Source: Acidobacteriota bacterium
Lineage (GTDB): Bacteria; Acidobacteriota; Vicinamibacteria; Vicinamibacterales; UBA2999
NCBI GenBank assembly: GCA_030650395.1
Contig: JAUSDY010000102.1
Span: 31,735-95,734, forward strand
DNA length: 64,000 nt
Direction: 5' to 3'
Part shown: positions 35,585 through 44,721 of the stretch, one piece after another
Layout: the number at the start of each line of letters is the position of its first letter
Position numbering within the stretch: position 1 is the first letter of the stretch
Position numbers and translations under genes: made by a program
Notes under the pieces: model-generated
Databases searched by the model: none
Told to the model about the DNA's origin: nothing
Seen by the model: only the letters and a program-made list of their open reading frames with translations

Positions 35585-36925
35585 ATGCGTCCTGTGTGTC
35601 TGTGCTTCTGTGTTTCTGTGTGTGCATGGTTGAGCGCGTGTGCGCCGAAGGCGTCAGCCCCCGTGGTGGTCGGCGCGCCGAGGCATACGGATTTTATGTT
35701 TCCCACGGCGCCAGACGGCACGCCGCCCGCGCTGGCAGGCAACCTCGATCGCGGCTGGCAGTACCTGCAACTGGACGACGTCCGGAATGCCGAGCGCGAG
35801 TTCCTGGCGGCGCTGAAGGTGCAGCCCGCCTTCCATCCCATCGAGACCGCGATGGGGTATCTCGCGATGGCGCGCGGCAACGAGAAGGAAGCCGTCACGA
35901 GGTTCGAGAAGGCGTTGCAGGCCGATGCGACCTACGTGCCCGCGTTGGTCGGCCGGGGCCGTGTACTGCTCGAGCTCGAGCGTGTTCCCGAGGCGTTAGC
36001 CAGCTTCGAAGCCGCGCTTGCCAAGGACCCGGGTCTGGCCGACTTGCGCAGCCGGGTCGAGGTCCTGCGGTTCCGCTCCACGCAAGACACGCTGGCGCGC
36101 GCCAAGGCGGCGGCCGATGCGCAGCGATGGGATGTGGCGAAGGCTGCCTATCTGCAGGCGATTGCGGCATCGCCGGATTCGGCGTTTCTGTATCGAGAGC
36201 TTGCCGCAGTGGAGCAGCGGGCCGGCCAGACGCCCGACGCGATCGAACACTACCGCAAGGCCGTGGAGCTGGACCCCTCCGATGCGCGCTCGCTGGCGGC
36301 GCTGGGAACGATCCTCGAAGGCCAGGGTGATGTCCTGGCGTCGCTCGACTACTACGAACGGGCACGTGCGATCGACCTGTCCGAGGTCCCCGACTCCGTC
36401 GTCGCGCGCGTGCGCGCGCGGGCGGCGCTGGCCAGACTGCCGGCCGAGTATCGGGCGATCCCGTCCTCGCCAGCGATTACCCGAGGCGAGTTCGCCGCCA
36501 TCCTCGGCATTCGCCTCGAGTTGGTGACCCGCGCGCGGCCGAGGCAGGTGATCATCACCGACGTTCGCCGGCACTGGGCGCAGCAGTGGATCACGGCAGT
36601 CGTGCGGGCCGGCATCATGGACACGCAGACCAACTACGAGTTCCAGCCCGGGCAGCGGATCCGCCGCGGCGACGTCGCCGAAGTCGTGGCGCGTCTGCTG
36701 GGCCTGATCGCCTCAGAGAAACCGGAGGTGCCCAAGAAGTGGGCGGGTGCGCGTGTGCAAGTGACCGACGTGCCCGTGAGACATCTGAGTTACCCGGCCG
36801 TGTCGGTCGCGGTCGCCTCCGGCGTGATGCCGCTTGTCAACGGCGGCTTCGACGTCCTGCACGGGGTGAGTGGCGCCGAAGCCTTCGAGATTGTCGGGCG
36901 GCTCGAGGCGCTGGCACGCCCATGA
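35585..36925 (+). CDS. TPR lipoprotein with C-terminal SLH-like domain
   Basis: 446 aa from ATG 35585 (a GTG at 35573, overlapping the hflX stop, is an alternative). A Cys-rich signal peptide ends at the lipobox LSAC, so it is probably a lipoprotein. Four to six TPR-like helices follow (about residues 50-270; VRNAEREFLAALKVQPAF, PDAIEHYRKAVELDPSDA). The C-terminal 150 residues (DVRRHWAQQWITAVVRAGIM, FQPGQRIRRGDVAEVVARLL) resemble S-layer-homology repeats, which bind cell-wall polymers. The signal-peptide DNA is a run of TCTGTGC/TTCTGTG heptamers, so this end is repeat-derived. It overlaps pgsA by 4 nt. Confidence 0.82.
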   Translation: MRPVCLCFCVSVCAWLSACAPKASAPVVVGAPRHTDFMFPTAPDGTPPALAGNLDRGWQYLQLDDVRNAEREFLAALKVQPAFHPIETAMGYLAMARGNEKEAVTRFEKALQADATYVPALVGRGRVLLELERVPEALASFEAALAKDPGLADLRSRVEVLRFRSTQDTLARAKAAADAQRWDVAKAAYLQAIAASPDSAFLYRELAAVEQRAGQTPDAIEHYRKAVELDPSDARSLAALGTILEGQGDVLASLDYYERARAIDLSEVPDSVVARVRARAALARLPAEYRAIPSSPAITRGEFAAILGIRLELVTRARPRQVIITDVRRHWAQQWITAVVRAGIMDTQTNYEFQPGQRIRRGDVAEVVARLLGLIASEKPEVPKKWAGARVQVTDVPVRHLSYPAVSVAVASGVMPLVNGGFDVLHGVSGAEAFEIVGRLEALARP

Positions 36926-37479
36926 GCACGCAGGTCTTCACGATTGCAAACCAGCTGACGATGCTGCGTTTGCTGTTGATTCCGGCATTCGTGATCCTGA
37001 TGATCTACGGCGAGTTCGGCTGGGCGCTCGCGACGTTCATCGTGGCGGGACTCACCGATGCGCTCGACGGGCTCGCCGCTCGCATGGCGGGGCAGAAGAG
37101 CGACCTGGGCGCCTGGCTCGATCCGGCCGCGGATAAATTACTGCTGCTGTGCACGTTTGTGGTGTTGACTCTGCCCAACATCGGCCTGGTCAACCGGCTG
37201 CCGCTGTGGCTGACGATCCTCGTGATCAGCCGCGATGTCGGCATCGTGCTCACGGTGGCGATTGTCAGCCTGGCCGTTGGGCCACGGACCTTCCCGCCCT
37301 CTCCACTCGGCAAAGCGGCGACCGCGATCTTCATCGTCGCGTGCGTCGTGGTGATGTACTTCAATTACCTCGGCCGCACGTCGGTGTTCGTCGACGCCGC
37401 GATCTGGATCTCGCTCGTCATCACGCTCGCCTCGGCCGCGGACTACGTCTGGCGAATGGCGCGCATCATTAACAAGTAG
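36922..37479 (+). CDS. pgsA: CDP-diacylglycerol-glycerol-3-phosphate 3-phosphatidyltransferase
   Basis: 185-aa inner-membrane enzyme making phosphatidylglycerol phosphate. The CDP-alcohol phosphatidyltransferase motif D-x2-DG-x2-AR-x8-G-x3-D-x3-D is complete: TDALDGLAARMAGQKSDLGA then WLDPAAD (about residues 48-76). About five hydrophobic helices. The start ATG overlaps the stop of the TPR gene (ATGA). NQLTMLRLLLIPAFV at the N-terminus is typical of PgsA. A palindrome follows immediately after the stop. Confidence 0.9.
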   Translation: MSTQVFTIANQLTMLRLLLIPAFVILMIYGEFGWALATFIVAGLTDALDGLAARMAGQKSDLGAWLDPAADKLLLLCTFVVLTLPNIGLVNRLPLWLTILVISRDVGIVLTVAIVSLAVGPRTFPPSPLGKAATAIFIVACVVVMYFNYLGRTSVFVDAAIWISLVITLASAADYVWRMARIINK

Positions 37480-37499
37480 CGCGGAACTTTAGTTCCGCG
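37480..37499. repeat. Perfect palindrome CGCGGAAC-TTTA-GTTCCGCG
   Basis: An 8-bp perfect stem with a TTTA loop two bases after the pgsA stop. It lacks a T-run, so it is not a classical terminator. The TTTA-looped form recurs with a different stem at 63803-63824. Confidence 0.7.
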
Positions 37500-37502
37500 A
37501 TC

Positions 37503-37680
37503 TCAGGCGCCCAGACGTTTGCCGAGAAAAATGTCCGGCCGGCCCGGACCATTGGCATCGGGCATGACGCCGATGATGTGAAAGCCAAGGCTGCGATAGA
37601 ACGGCAGCGGATGATGCCGCACGCATTGAAAGGGCTGCAGCGTTGCTGGGTCGCGTCTAGATCCTCAATCGTGAATTGCA
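37503..37680 (-). pseudogene. C-terminal remnant of a GNAT acetyltransferase
   Basis: On the minus strand a frame ending at 37503 reads [20 protein letters not shown] then [21 protein letters not shown], the last two strands of a GNAT N-acetyltransferase (FYRSLGF motif). Only about 45-50 codons remain; the acetyl-CoA P-loop half is missing. A second frame from ATG 37681 covers the 5' part, suggesting a frameshift as well as truncation. Confidence 0.65.
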
Positions 37681-37702
37681 TGGAGCCCGACCCGCGACCG
37701 GC

Positions 37703-38236
37703 TTATTTCGGAAATGCCGGATGCGACTGCACACGCCGGATCTGTTCGAGGTGTCGTTCCATGTGAAACCGCAGGAATTCGAGTCGCTGGCGGCCGTCGA
37801 GAGGCCCCGACAAGAAGTGTGGAAAGACAATCGCTTCGAGGTCGAGGCCGCCGAGCTCCTTGGCGAGATCGGCCAGGACCGATCGCAGCGAGCGAAGGCT
37901 CGAAATCCACACCTCGAGCGGGCCTCCCATGTGCGGCGTAGCGATGCCCGGCGCCATCTCCTTCGGCTTCCAGGTCGTGGCTACCACGCTCTCGATGGAC
38001 TTGCCGTGATTGGGACGATCGCCCTCCCAAGCGATTCCGTCTCGCACTTGGCGCGCCGCGGCCCAGATCTTCGTTAGGCCGGAAATCTCAGCCAGGTAGA
38101 GGTGTTCGACGTTCTCGGCGATCGACCACTCAACCGGCGTCGGCTTGAAACTGCCTTGATCAGTACGAAGGTTCCTGACGGCATCTATGACGGCAGTTCG
38201 AGCGCGTTCTACGGAGCCGACCAGTTCATGTACCAT
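37703..38236 (-). CDS. DinB-superfamily protein
   Basis: 177 aa from ATG 38236, which has GGTGA upstream; ATG 38248 adds four residues. Four-helix DinB/YfiT-like protein with the spaced metal-ligand histidines: ENVEHLYLAE (first helix pair) and FLRFHMERHLEQIRRV (last helix). Family members are metal-dependent small-thiol (bacillithiol/mycothiol) transferases or of unknown function. It overlaps the stop of the upstream membrane gene by 11 nt, so the two are cotranscribed. Confidence 0.75.
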   Translation of the reverse strand: MVHELVGSVERARTAVIDAVRNLRTDQGSFKPTPVEWSIAENVEHLYLAEISGLTKIWAAARQVRDGIAWEGDRPNHGKSIESVVATTWKPKEMAPGIATPHMGGPLEVWISSLRSLRSVLADLAKELGGLDLEAIVFPHFLSGPLDGRQRLEFLRFHMERHLEQIRRVQSHPAFPK

Positions 38237-38693
38237 TAGCGTCACCATCTGTATTGCCAGAAGCGCGAAGACCCCAAAGAACCAATATCGCGGTCACAAT
38301 CAGCGCTAGCCCTGCAGTTCGCAGTCCTATCACGATGATTGCTTCCTGCAAGTCGCTTCCTCGCGCTTGTCCGGCGGCAATCGGCACGATGGTGTTTCCC
38401 GCGCCCCAGATCGCACCGAGGAGATTCGCCGTCCACGCTGCGAAGCAACCGTAGACGGCCAGCCAGAAGGCAATGCCTGACAGCTTGGGCGGGAACTTCA
38501 GCCGCGGCCACAACAAACCAAGGACCGAAAGAAAGAGGCCCTGCATCAGTCCGAGCAAATGGACCGACAAGGCGAGGCGCGGCACCGCGAACCGGGGGAC
38601 AGCGAGGCCCACGAGCAGAGCCAACAGAAACAGGAGAATGCCGAGTTGCAGTAAGCGGTGAGTTTCGCGAAGCCGCGCGTCCGAAGTAACCAT
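38226..38693 (-). CDS. Hydroxylaminobenzene mutase-like membrane protein (HabA family)
   Basis: 155-aa protein with four hydrophobic helices. The pattern LLQLGILLFLLALLVGLAVP, SVHLLGLMQGLFLSVLGLLWPRL and LGAIWGAGNTIVPIAAG matches small HabA-like proteins, some of which convert hydroxylaminobenzene to 2-aminophenol. Most homologues are untested and are often misannotated as hydrogenase, so the activity is only a family-level suggestion. It overlaps the DinB-like gene. Confidence 0.6.
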   Translation of the reverse strand: MVTSDARLRETHRLLQLGILLFLLALLVGLAVPRFAVPRLALSVHLLGLMQGLFLSVLGLLWPRLKFPPKLSGIAFWLAVYGCFAAWTANLLGAIWGAGNTIVPIAAGQARGSDLQEAIIVIGLRTAGLALIVTAILVLWGLRASGNTDGDANGT

Positions 38694-38835
38694 CCCGTTG
38701 TCCGTTTCACCTACTATTCAGAAACCGGGCCTTAGTGGCCGTCGGTCACAACTCGGGCGCCTGGTCACGGCGCCATCTCGAAAAGTCTCGTGCTCCATGT
38801 AGGAAAGCCCGGATCACAACGCGATCCTCAGCCCT

Positions 38836-40143
38836 TCAGGTTCTGCCCCACCGTCCCTGCGGACCGCGGCGCTGGCCGAACCGGCTCGGCCCGCCGGCGC
38901 CTTTCGGGCGCCATGAACCGCCTGCCGCCGGGCGCGGACGATTGCCGCCCTGCGGACGACGCGGGGCGCGGCTATCGGATGGTCCACTCGCCGCCCGTGG
39001 TGACGGCGGATGCGGAGCGTTGTGGGCGAGCCCCTCGAGCTTCTTGCGCGTGATGCCGCGCCCGAGGAACTTCTCCAGCTTGCGCAACGTGTCCTGGTCT
39101 TCATGGGTCACGAAGCTGATCGCGTCGCCGATGGCATGCGCGCGGCCGGTGCGGCCGATGCGGTGCACGTAGTCTTCGGGCTGCGGCGGGAAGTCGTAGT
39201 TGATGACGTGCGAGATGCCGTCGACGTCGATGCCGCGGGCGGCGATATCCGTCGCGATCAGGCAGCGCACTTCACCCGACTTGAAGCGCTTGAGCGCGAG
39301 CAGGCGCTGGCCCTGCGTGCGATTGGAATGCAGCGTCGCCGTCTTGATGCCGGCGTCTTCGAGCTTGCGCGCGATGCGGTCGGCGCCGTGCTTGGTCCGC
39401 GAGAAGACCAGTACCGACTCGAGCGCGGCGTCCTTCAGCAGGTGCACCAGCGCCGGCACCTTGGCGGCCATCGAGACCTCGACCACCCACTGCGTCACCA
39501 GCTCGACGGGCGTCGCACGCGCGCCGATTTCCACCAGCACCGGTGACTTCAGAAACTCTTTTGTAATCCCCTCGATCTCCTTCGACATCGTCGCCGAGAA
39601 GAGCAGCGTCTGCCGGTCCTTCGGGGTGGCGGCCACGATGCGGCGAATCGGCGGCAGAAACCCCATGTCGAGCATGCGGTCGGCTTCGTCCAGCACGATC
39701 ACCTTCAGGTCGGCGAAGTTGACGTGCCGCTGTTCCATCAGATCGATCAAGCGGCCCGGTGTGGCCACCACGATGTCGACGCCCCGGCGCAACGCCTGGA
39801 TCTGCGGGCCTTCGCCGACGCCGCCGAAAATGGTCGCGTAGCGCAGCTGCAAGTGGCGTCCGTAGGCGCGGACGTTCTCTTCGATCTGCACAACCAGCTC
39901 GCGCGTCGGCGCCACCACCAGCGCGCGCATGTGGCGGGTCGACGGCGACGCGTTCAGCCGCTCCAGCATGGGCAGCACGAACGCGGCCGTCTTGCCGGTG
40001 CCGGTTTGCGCGACGCCAATCAGGTCGCGGCCTTCGAGAATCACCGGGATCGCCTTCGCCTGGATCGGGGTCGGCTCTACGTAACCTTGCTCTGTGATGG
40101 CGTTGGTGATCTTCGGACCGAGACCGAGCGTCGTAAATGGCAA
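38836..40143 (-). CDS. rhlE: DEAD-box RNA helicase RhlE
   Basis: 435-aa ATP-dependent RNA helicase for ribosome assembly and RNA decay. Begins at TTG 40143 abutting the stop of the upstream sugar-nucleotide gene (TAG-TTG); MPFTTLGLGPKI fits the family start. Q motif PTPIQ, Walker A AQTGTGKT, DEAD, SAT (LFSATMS), and HRIGRTGRA are all present. The C-terminal 60 residues are a basic Arg/Gly/Pro-rich tail typical of RhlE. Confidence 0.94.
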   Translation of the reverse strand: MPFTTLGLGPKITNAITEQGYVEPTPIQAKAIPVILEGRDLIGVAQTGTGKTAAFVLPMLERLNASPSTRHMRALVVAPTRELVVQIEENVRAYGRHLQLRYATIFGGVGEGPQIQALRRGVDIVVATPGRLIDLMEQRHVNFADLKVIVLDEADRMLDMGFLPPIRRIVAATPKDRQTLLFSATMSKEIEGITKEFLKSPVLVEIGARATPVELVTQWVVEVSMAAKVPALVHLLKDAALESVLVFSRTKHGADRIARKLEDAGIKTATLHSNRTQGQRLLALKRFKSGEVRCLIATDIAARGIDVDGISHVINYDFPPQPEDYVHRIGRTGRAHAIGDAISFVTHEDQDTLRKLEKFLGRGITRKKLEGLAHNAPHPPSPRAASGPSDSRAPRRPQGGNRPRPAAGGSWRPKGAGGPSRFGQRRGPQGRWGRT

Positions 40144-41082
40144 CTAAGAACCTTTAGTCTTTTCCCGGAAGTATTCGATCGTGCGCCCGAGTCCTTGCTC
40201 GAGGGAAACCTTGGGTTCCCATCCAAGCAGGGTGCGGGCTCGAGTGATATCCGGCTGGCGCACTTTCGGGTCGTCGGTCGGCAGCGGCTTGTAGACGATG
40301 CGGCTCTTGGACCCCGTCATCTGGATGATGAGCTCGGCCATCTGCTTGATGGTCATCTCCTGCGGGTTCCCGATGTTCACCGGGTCGTTTTCCTTGGAGT
40401 GCATCAAGCGGATGATGCCGTCGACCAGATCGCTGATGTAGCAGAAGCTGCGCGTCTGCGAGCCGTCGCCGAACACCGTGACGTCCTGGTTGGCGAGTGC
40501 CTGCGAGATGAACTCCGGCACGGCGCGGCCGTCGCGCACGCGCATGCGCGGTCCATAGGTGTTGAAGATGCGGACGATCTTGGTGTCGACCTTGTGGTAG
40601 CGCCGGTACGCCACCGTGATCGCCTCGGCAAAGCGCTTGGCCTCGTCGTAGACACCGCGCGGACCGATCGGGTTGACGTTGCCCCAATACGTTTCCTTTT
40701 GCGGGTGCTCGAGCGGATCGCCGTAGACCTCCGAGGTCGAGGCGATCACGAACGTCGCGCCCTTCGCCTTGGCGAGACCGAGCGCCTTGTGCGTGCCGAG
40801 CGCGCCGACCTTGAGCGTCGGGATTGGCAGCTCGAGGTAATCGATCGGGCTGGCCGGGCTGGCCCAGTGCAGCACGAAGTCGACGTCGCCTTCGACGTCG
40901 ATGTAGTTGGTGACGTCGTGGCGGATGAACTGGAAGTCCCGATCGCGCAGGTGCGCGATGTTGGCCAGGTCGCCGGTCAGCAGGTTGTCGATGCCGACCA
41001 CCGAAAAGTCGCGGTCGAGCAGCGCTTCCGACAGGTGCGACCCGATGAAGCCGGCCGCGCCGGTGATGACTACACGCGGCAC
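40144..41082 (-). CDS. UDP-glucuronate decarboxylase (UDP-xylose synthase)
   Basis: 312-aa extended SDR enzyme. NAD motif [10 protein letters not shown], catalytic S-x-YxxxK (STSEVYGDP with YDEAK), and the UXS-specific [19 protein letters not shown] and [11 protein letters not shown] segments. It would convert UDP-glucuronate, the product of the ugd gene at 50576, to UDP-xylose for polysaccharide synthesis. It begins 4 nt after the stop of the sugar transferase gene and is followed without a gap by rhlE. Confidence 0.9.
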   Translation of the reverse strand: MPRVVITGAAGFIGSHLSEALLDRDFSVVGIDNLLTGDLANIAHLRDRDFQFIRHDVTNYIDVEGDVDFVLHWASPASPIDYLELPIPTLKVGALGTHKALGLAKAKGATFVIASTSEVYGDPLEHPQKETYWGNVNPIGPRGVYDEAKRFAEAITVAYRRYHKVDTKIVRIFNTYGPRMRVRDGRAVPEFISQALANQDVTVFGDGSQTRSFCYISDLVDGIIRLMHSKENDPVNIGNPQEMTIKQMAELIIQMTGSKSRIVYKPLPTDDPKVRQPDITRARTLLGWEPKVSLEQGLGRTIEYFREKTKGS

Positions 41083-41086
41083 AACG

Positions 41087-42529
41087 TTACGCCGCGTCCC
41101 GGCTCGGGGTCAGCACGCGGATGAGGGTGAGCCACATGATCTTGATGTCCAGCGTCACCGACCAGTTTTCGATGTAGTAGAGGTCGTACTCGATGCGTTT
41201 TTCGAGCGACGTGTTGCCGCGCCAGCCGTTGACCTGCGCCCAGCCCGTGATGCCGGCCTTGACCTTGTGGCGGAGCATGTACTGCGGAATGCGATGCTTG
41301 AATTGCTCGACGAAGAACGGCCGCTCGGGACGCGGCCCGACGATCGACATCTCGCCGACCAGCACGTTCCAGAACTGCGGCCACTCGTCGAGGTCGTGCC
41401 GCCGCAGGAACGCGCCGATGCCGGTGGCGCGCGGGTCGTCTTCGTCGGCCCACACCGGCCCCGTATCGCTTTCGGCGTCGAGCGGCATGGTGCGGAACTT
41501 GTACACATCGAACTGCTTGCCGTCGAGGCCCATCCGCTCCTGCGTGTAGAACACCGGGCCGGGGGAGCCGCGCTTGATCATCCAGGAGATCATCAGCCCC
41601 GGAAACGCCATCAGCGCGAGCGCACCGGCCGAAATCACGATGTCGATCACGCGCTTGGTAAACGCGCTCACGCCCTGCAGCGGCACGTCGTTCAGGTTGA
41701 TCACCGGCACGCCGTCGAGGTCTTCGAGCCGCGCCCGCAGCGCGATGAACTGCAGCAGATCGGGCACGACCTTGACGTCGACGCCCTCGCGGCTGGTCGA
41801 TTCCACCAGGTCGAGCAGCTTCATGTGCTCTTCGAGCGGCAGCGCGACGTAGAGGTGATCGATCTTCTCGTTGGCCACGATCGCGGCCGCCTCGCTGAGC
41901 GACCCGAGCAGCGGCAGGCCGCGGTAGCCGAGGTGATCGCCGCCGGCCTTGTCGTCGACGAAGCCGACGATCTGGTAGCCGAGCTCGCGATGTTCGAGCA
42001 TGCGATCGGCGACGATGCGGCCGAGGTCGCCGGCGCCGGCGATCAGTACCTTGCGCAGGCCCACGCCTGCCATCCAGCGGCGCTCGAGCGCTTCGCGGAT
42101 GAACTTGCGCGACAAATACCCGAGCAGGATGTTGCAGACGAGGAAGATGCCCCAGACGATGCGCGAAACTTCGAAGGCGCCGATGTCGCGCTGCGCCTCG
42201 GTGGCGTAGTACGCCTGGAAATACAGCGTGCTGACGGTGCCCAGCACGACGGCGAAAATGCTGCCGACCAGGACGTTGAAGAAATCGTCGATGCGCGATC
42301 GTCCGCGCCGCAGCCGATAGAGGCCCTGGAAGTGGAAGCCGATCGGCACCACCAGCGCGATGAACGGCAGCACGCTGAAGTACTGCTCGATCGGCGGCTG
42401 GCCGCGCGTGACTTCGATCAGGCCGGTTTCAAAGCGCAGCACGTACGCCAGCAGGAACGCCACCATGCCGAGCACCGCGTCGGTAGCCACATGGAAGGCG
42501 CCCAGCAGGCGATTGTGGCGCTTTACCAT
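41087..42529 (-). CDS. Undecaprenyl-phosphate sugar phosphotransferase (WcaJ/polyprenyl transferase family)
   Basis: 480-aa membrane enzyme starting the polysaccharide repeat unit by transferring hexose-1-phosphate to undecaprenyl phosphate. ATG 42529 overlaps the upstream glycosyltransferase stop by 7 nt. Four N-terminal helices, a Rossmann-like CoA-binding_3 domain ([18 protein letters not shown]), a fifth hydrophobic hairpin, and the C-terminal transferase domain with [36 protein letters not shown] and VGPRPE. Nucleotide sugar specificity is not readable. Confidence 0.93.
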   Translation of the reverse strand: MVKRHNRLLGAFHVATDAVLGMVAFLLAYVLRFETGLIEVTRGQPPIEQYFSVLPFIALVVPIGFHFQGLYRLRRGRSRIDDFFNVLVGSIFAVVLGTVSTLYFQAYYATEAQRDIGAFEVSRIVWGIFLVCNILLGYLSRKFIREALERRWMAGVGLRKVLIAGAGDLGRIVADRMLEHRELGYQIVGFVDDKAGGDHLGYRGLPLLGSLSEAAAIVANEKIDHLYVALPLEEHMKLLDLVESTSREGVDVKVVPDLLQFIALRARLEDLDGVPVINLNDVPLQGVSAFTKRVIDIVISAGALALMAFPGLMISWMIKRGSPGPVFYTQERMGLDGKQFDVYKFRTMPLDAESDTGPVWADEDDPRATGIGAFLRRHDLDEWPQFWNVLVGEMSIVGPRPERPFFVEQFKHRIPQYMLRHKVKAGITGWAQVNGWRGNTSLEKRIEYDLYYIENWSVTLDIKIMWLTLIRVLTPSRDAA

Positions 42530-43656
42530 TGCTGCCCGGCCGGCGCGTTGAGGGTGTCGTCGACGATGTCGCGTATCTCTGAGACGAACCGCTCGCGCGA
42601 AAACCGCTCCGCGTGCGCGCGAATGCGCGCCGGATGCCACGTCGTGCTGGCGGCGCGCGTGAGGCCTTCGGCCAGCGACTCGACCGTCGTGTCTGTCACG
42701 AGAATGCCGGTCTCGCCGTCGATCACCGTGTCGAGCGCACCGCCCCGGCCGAGCGCCACCACCGGACGCCCGGTCGCTTGCGCTTCAACCGGCACGATCC
42801 CGAAGTCTTCCTCGCCCGGCAGGATCGCCGCGATCGACGAGCGATAGAGCTCGCGAATTTCTTCGTCGGGCCGCCACCCGACCAGTTCGACCCCGTCACC
42901 GGTCAGCCGCTCGAGCCGCTGCCGCTCCGGGCCGTCGCCGACCACGGTGAGTCCGACCCCGGCGTGGCGCGCGGCCATCATCGCGAGATCGACGCGCTTG
43001 TACGGCACAAGGGCGGAGACGACGAGAAAGTTCGGGCGGGCAGTTGGGGGCACGGTTATCCCCGCCTCGTCGGAGGCGGGTGTGTAGAACTCGGTGTCGA
43101 CCGGTGGATACACAAGGGTCGACTGACGATTATAGTACAGCGCGATCCTCCGCGCAACATATTGAGAAATAGCCAGATAGCGGTGTACGCGGCCCGCCGT
43201 GGCACGGTCCCAGCGGGCCAGCCCGGCCATGACAGGCCTCAGCAGCGCGCTCGGCACCCGCCCGACCCGATCCGGGCCAAAATACGCGTCGAACTGGTCC
43301 CACGCGTAGCGCATGGGGGTCAGGCAGTAGCACAGGTGCTTGGCTCTGCCGGTCACCACGACCGACTTGGCGGCGCAGTGGCTGGTGCTGATCACCAGGT
43401 CGTAGGCGTCCAGATCGAATTGCTCGACGGCGATCGGGAAGAGCGGCAGGTACTCGCGATAGAAGCGGCGCGCGAAGGGCAGCAACTGGATCGCCGAGCG
43501 TGTGACACTGCGGCGCTCGATCAGCGGTGACGTGGTGCCGGGAATGTGGACCAGCGTGAAGAGATCGGCGGCGGGGTAGAGCTCGCAAAACACCTCGAGC
43601 GCCTTTTCGCCCCCGCGCATGCCGGTGAGCCAGTCGTGGACCAGTGCTACACGCAA
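42523..43656 (-). CDS. Glycosyltransferase family 4
   Basis: 377-aa GT-B enzyme from a TTG at 43656 giving the natural start MRVALVHDWLTGMRGGEK. Longer in-frame codons upstream (SADLSAVARSAKVEAPRREG) are encoded by a repeat element and are not used. C-terminal domain has VSALVPYKRVD, WRPDEEIRELY and GEEDFGIVPVEAQATGRPVVA (EX7E motif). It probably adds a sugar to the lipid-linked unit started by the adjacent sugar transferase. Confidence 0.88.
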   Translation of the reverse strand: MRVALVHDWLTGMRGGEKALEVFCELYPAADLFTLVHIPGTTSPLIERRSVTRSAIQLLPFARRFYREYLPLFPIAVEQFDLDAYDLVISTSHCAAKSVVVTGRAKHLCYCLTPMRYAWDQFDAYFGPDRVGRVPSALLRPVMAGLARWDRATAGRVHRYLAISQYVARRIALYYNRQSTLVYPPVDTEFYTPASDEAGITVPPTARPNFLVVSALVPYKRVDLAMMAARHAGVGLTVVGDGPERQRLERLTGDGVELVGWRPDEEIRELYRSSIAAILPGEEDFGIVPVEAQATGRPVVALGRGGALDTVIDGETGILVTDTTVESLAEGLTRAASTTWHPARIRAHAERFSRERFVSEIRDIVDDTLNAPAGQQW

Positions 43657-43669
43657 GAGATGATCATAT

Positions 43670-43737
43670 CCGCCTTCGCGCCGCGGCGCTTCCACCTTCG
43701 CGCTACGCGCTACGGCGGACAAGTCGGCGGACAAGTA
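43670..43737. repeat. Repeat element with CCGCCTTCGCG / GGCGGACAAG motifs
   Basis: CCGCCTTCGCG at the left, a GCTACGCGCTACGGCGGAC segment, then GGCGGACAAG twice. Ends are partly complementary (CCGCC with GGCGG). It occupies the divergent gap between two polysaccharide genes. Confidence 0.5.
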
Positions 43738-43757
43738 GGACTCGCAGGAGATTGACG

Positions 43758-44567
43758 GTGAGTGAGACATCCGTCCACGGCTACGACGAGCGGGCGAATA
43801 CGCGCCTGCAGGATCAGCACGACGCGCTGGTGGACCTCTTGCATTCGGATACGGCGTACCCGCACGGAAGCACCGTCCTCGAGGCCGGATGTGGTGTCGG
43901 CGCTCAAACGGTCACCCTCGCGACACGTAGTCCCGGCGCGCGGTTTACGTCGGTGGATATCTCCGCCGACTCGCTGGCGGAAGCCAGGCGCCGAGTCGAA
44001 GCTGCCGGCATCACCAACGTGCAGTTCCAGCGCGGTGACGTCTTTGATCTGCCGTTCGAGCCGGAATCATTCGATCACCTCTTTGTCTGCTTCCTCCTCG
44101 AGCACCTCGCGCAGCCGGTTGACGCGCTCGTCGGTCTGCAGCGGCTGATCAAACCCGGCGGCACGGTCACGGTAATCGAGGGCGATCACGGATCGACCTA
44201 CTTTCACCCCGACAGCGTTGCGGCGCAGCGGGCGGTTCAGTGCCAGGTCGATCTGCAGCGTGCCGCCGGTGGCGATCCGAATATCGGCCGGCGAGTGTAT
44301 CCGCTGATGCTCGACGCGGGTATCGAGGGCGTGCGGGTGTCACCGAGAATGGTCTACGTCGATTCGAGCCGTCCCGACCTCGTCGATCGCTTTACGCTCA
44401 GAACATTCACCGCGATGATTGAGGGTGTGCGCGAGCGCGCGCTCGCGGCCGGCCTGGCCGATGCGGCGGCATTCGACGCCGGCATCAGGGATCTGCGCAG
44501 GACGGCTGAAGCCGACGGCGTCTTCTGCTACACGTTCTTCAAGGGTGTCGGACGGAAGAGCGGCTAA
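43758..44567 (+). CDS. Class I SAM-dependent methyltransferase
   Basis: 269 aa from GTG 43758, with CAGGAG 7 nt upstream. Motif I VLEAGCGVGAQTVTLA, motif II TSVDISADSL, FDHLFVCFLLEHL and LIKPGGTVTVIEGD follow the usual order of a methyltransferase-11 fold. The C-terminal third (PRMVYVDSSRPDLVDRFTLR) is of the UbiE/quinone or small-molecule type. The substrate is unknown; its place suggests modification of polysaccharide precursors, but it is transcribed divergently and may be unrelated. Confidence 0.82.
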   Translation: MSETSVHGYDERANTRLQDQHDALVDLLHSDTAYPHGSTVLEAGCGVGAQTVTLATRSPGARFTSVDISADSLAEARRRVEAAGITNVQFQRGDVFDLPFEPESFDHLFVCFLLEHLAQPVDALVGLQRLIKPGGTVTVIEGDHGSTYFHPDSVAAQRAVQCQVDLQRAAGGDPNIGRRVYPLMLDAGIEGVRVSPRMVYVDSSRPDLVDRFTLRTFTAMIEGVRERALAAGLADAAAFDAGIRDLRRTAEADGVFCYTFFKGVGRKSG

Positions 44568-44569
44568 AC

Positions 44570-44634
44570 CAGGGTTCCTCACGTGGGTTCCTCACGAGGG
44601 TTCCGGACGAGGGTTCCGGACGAGGGTTCTGCAT
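44570..44634 (+). repeat. 13-nt tandem repeat, GAGGGTTCCKSAC family (plus orientation)
   Basis: Five 13-nt units starting at 44570: CAGGGTTCCTCAC, GTGGGTTCCTCAC, GAGGGTTCCGGAC twice, GAGGGTTCTGCAT. It begins just after the methyltransferase stop. Inverse copies lie at 46347-46463 and same-orientation copies at 48972-49048. Confidence 0.85.
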
Positions 44635-44721
44635 CACGGTTTCACCTCCGCTAGGAGTGTTCTTAACGCCGCTCCCGAACGGCGGCACTAGCAAGCTATT
44701 TACTTTTCATACTAGAAGTCT

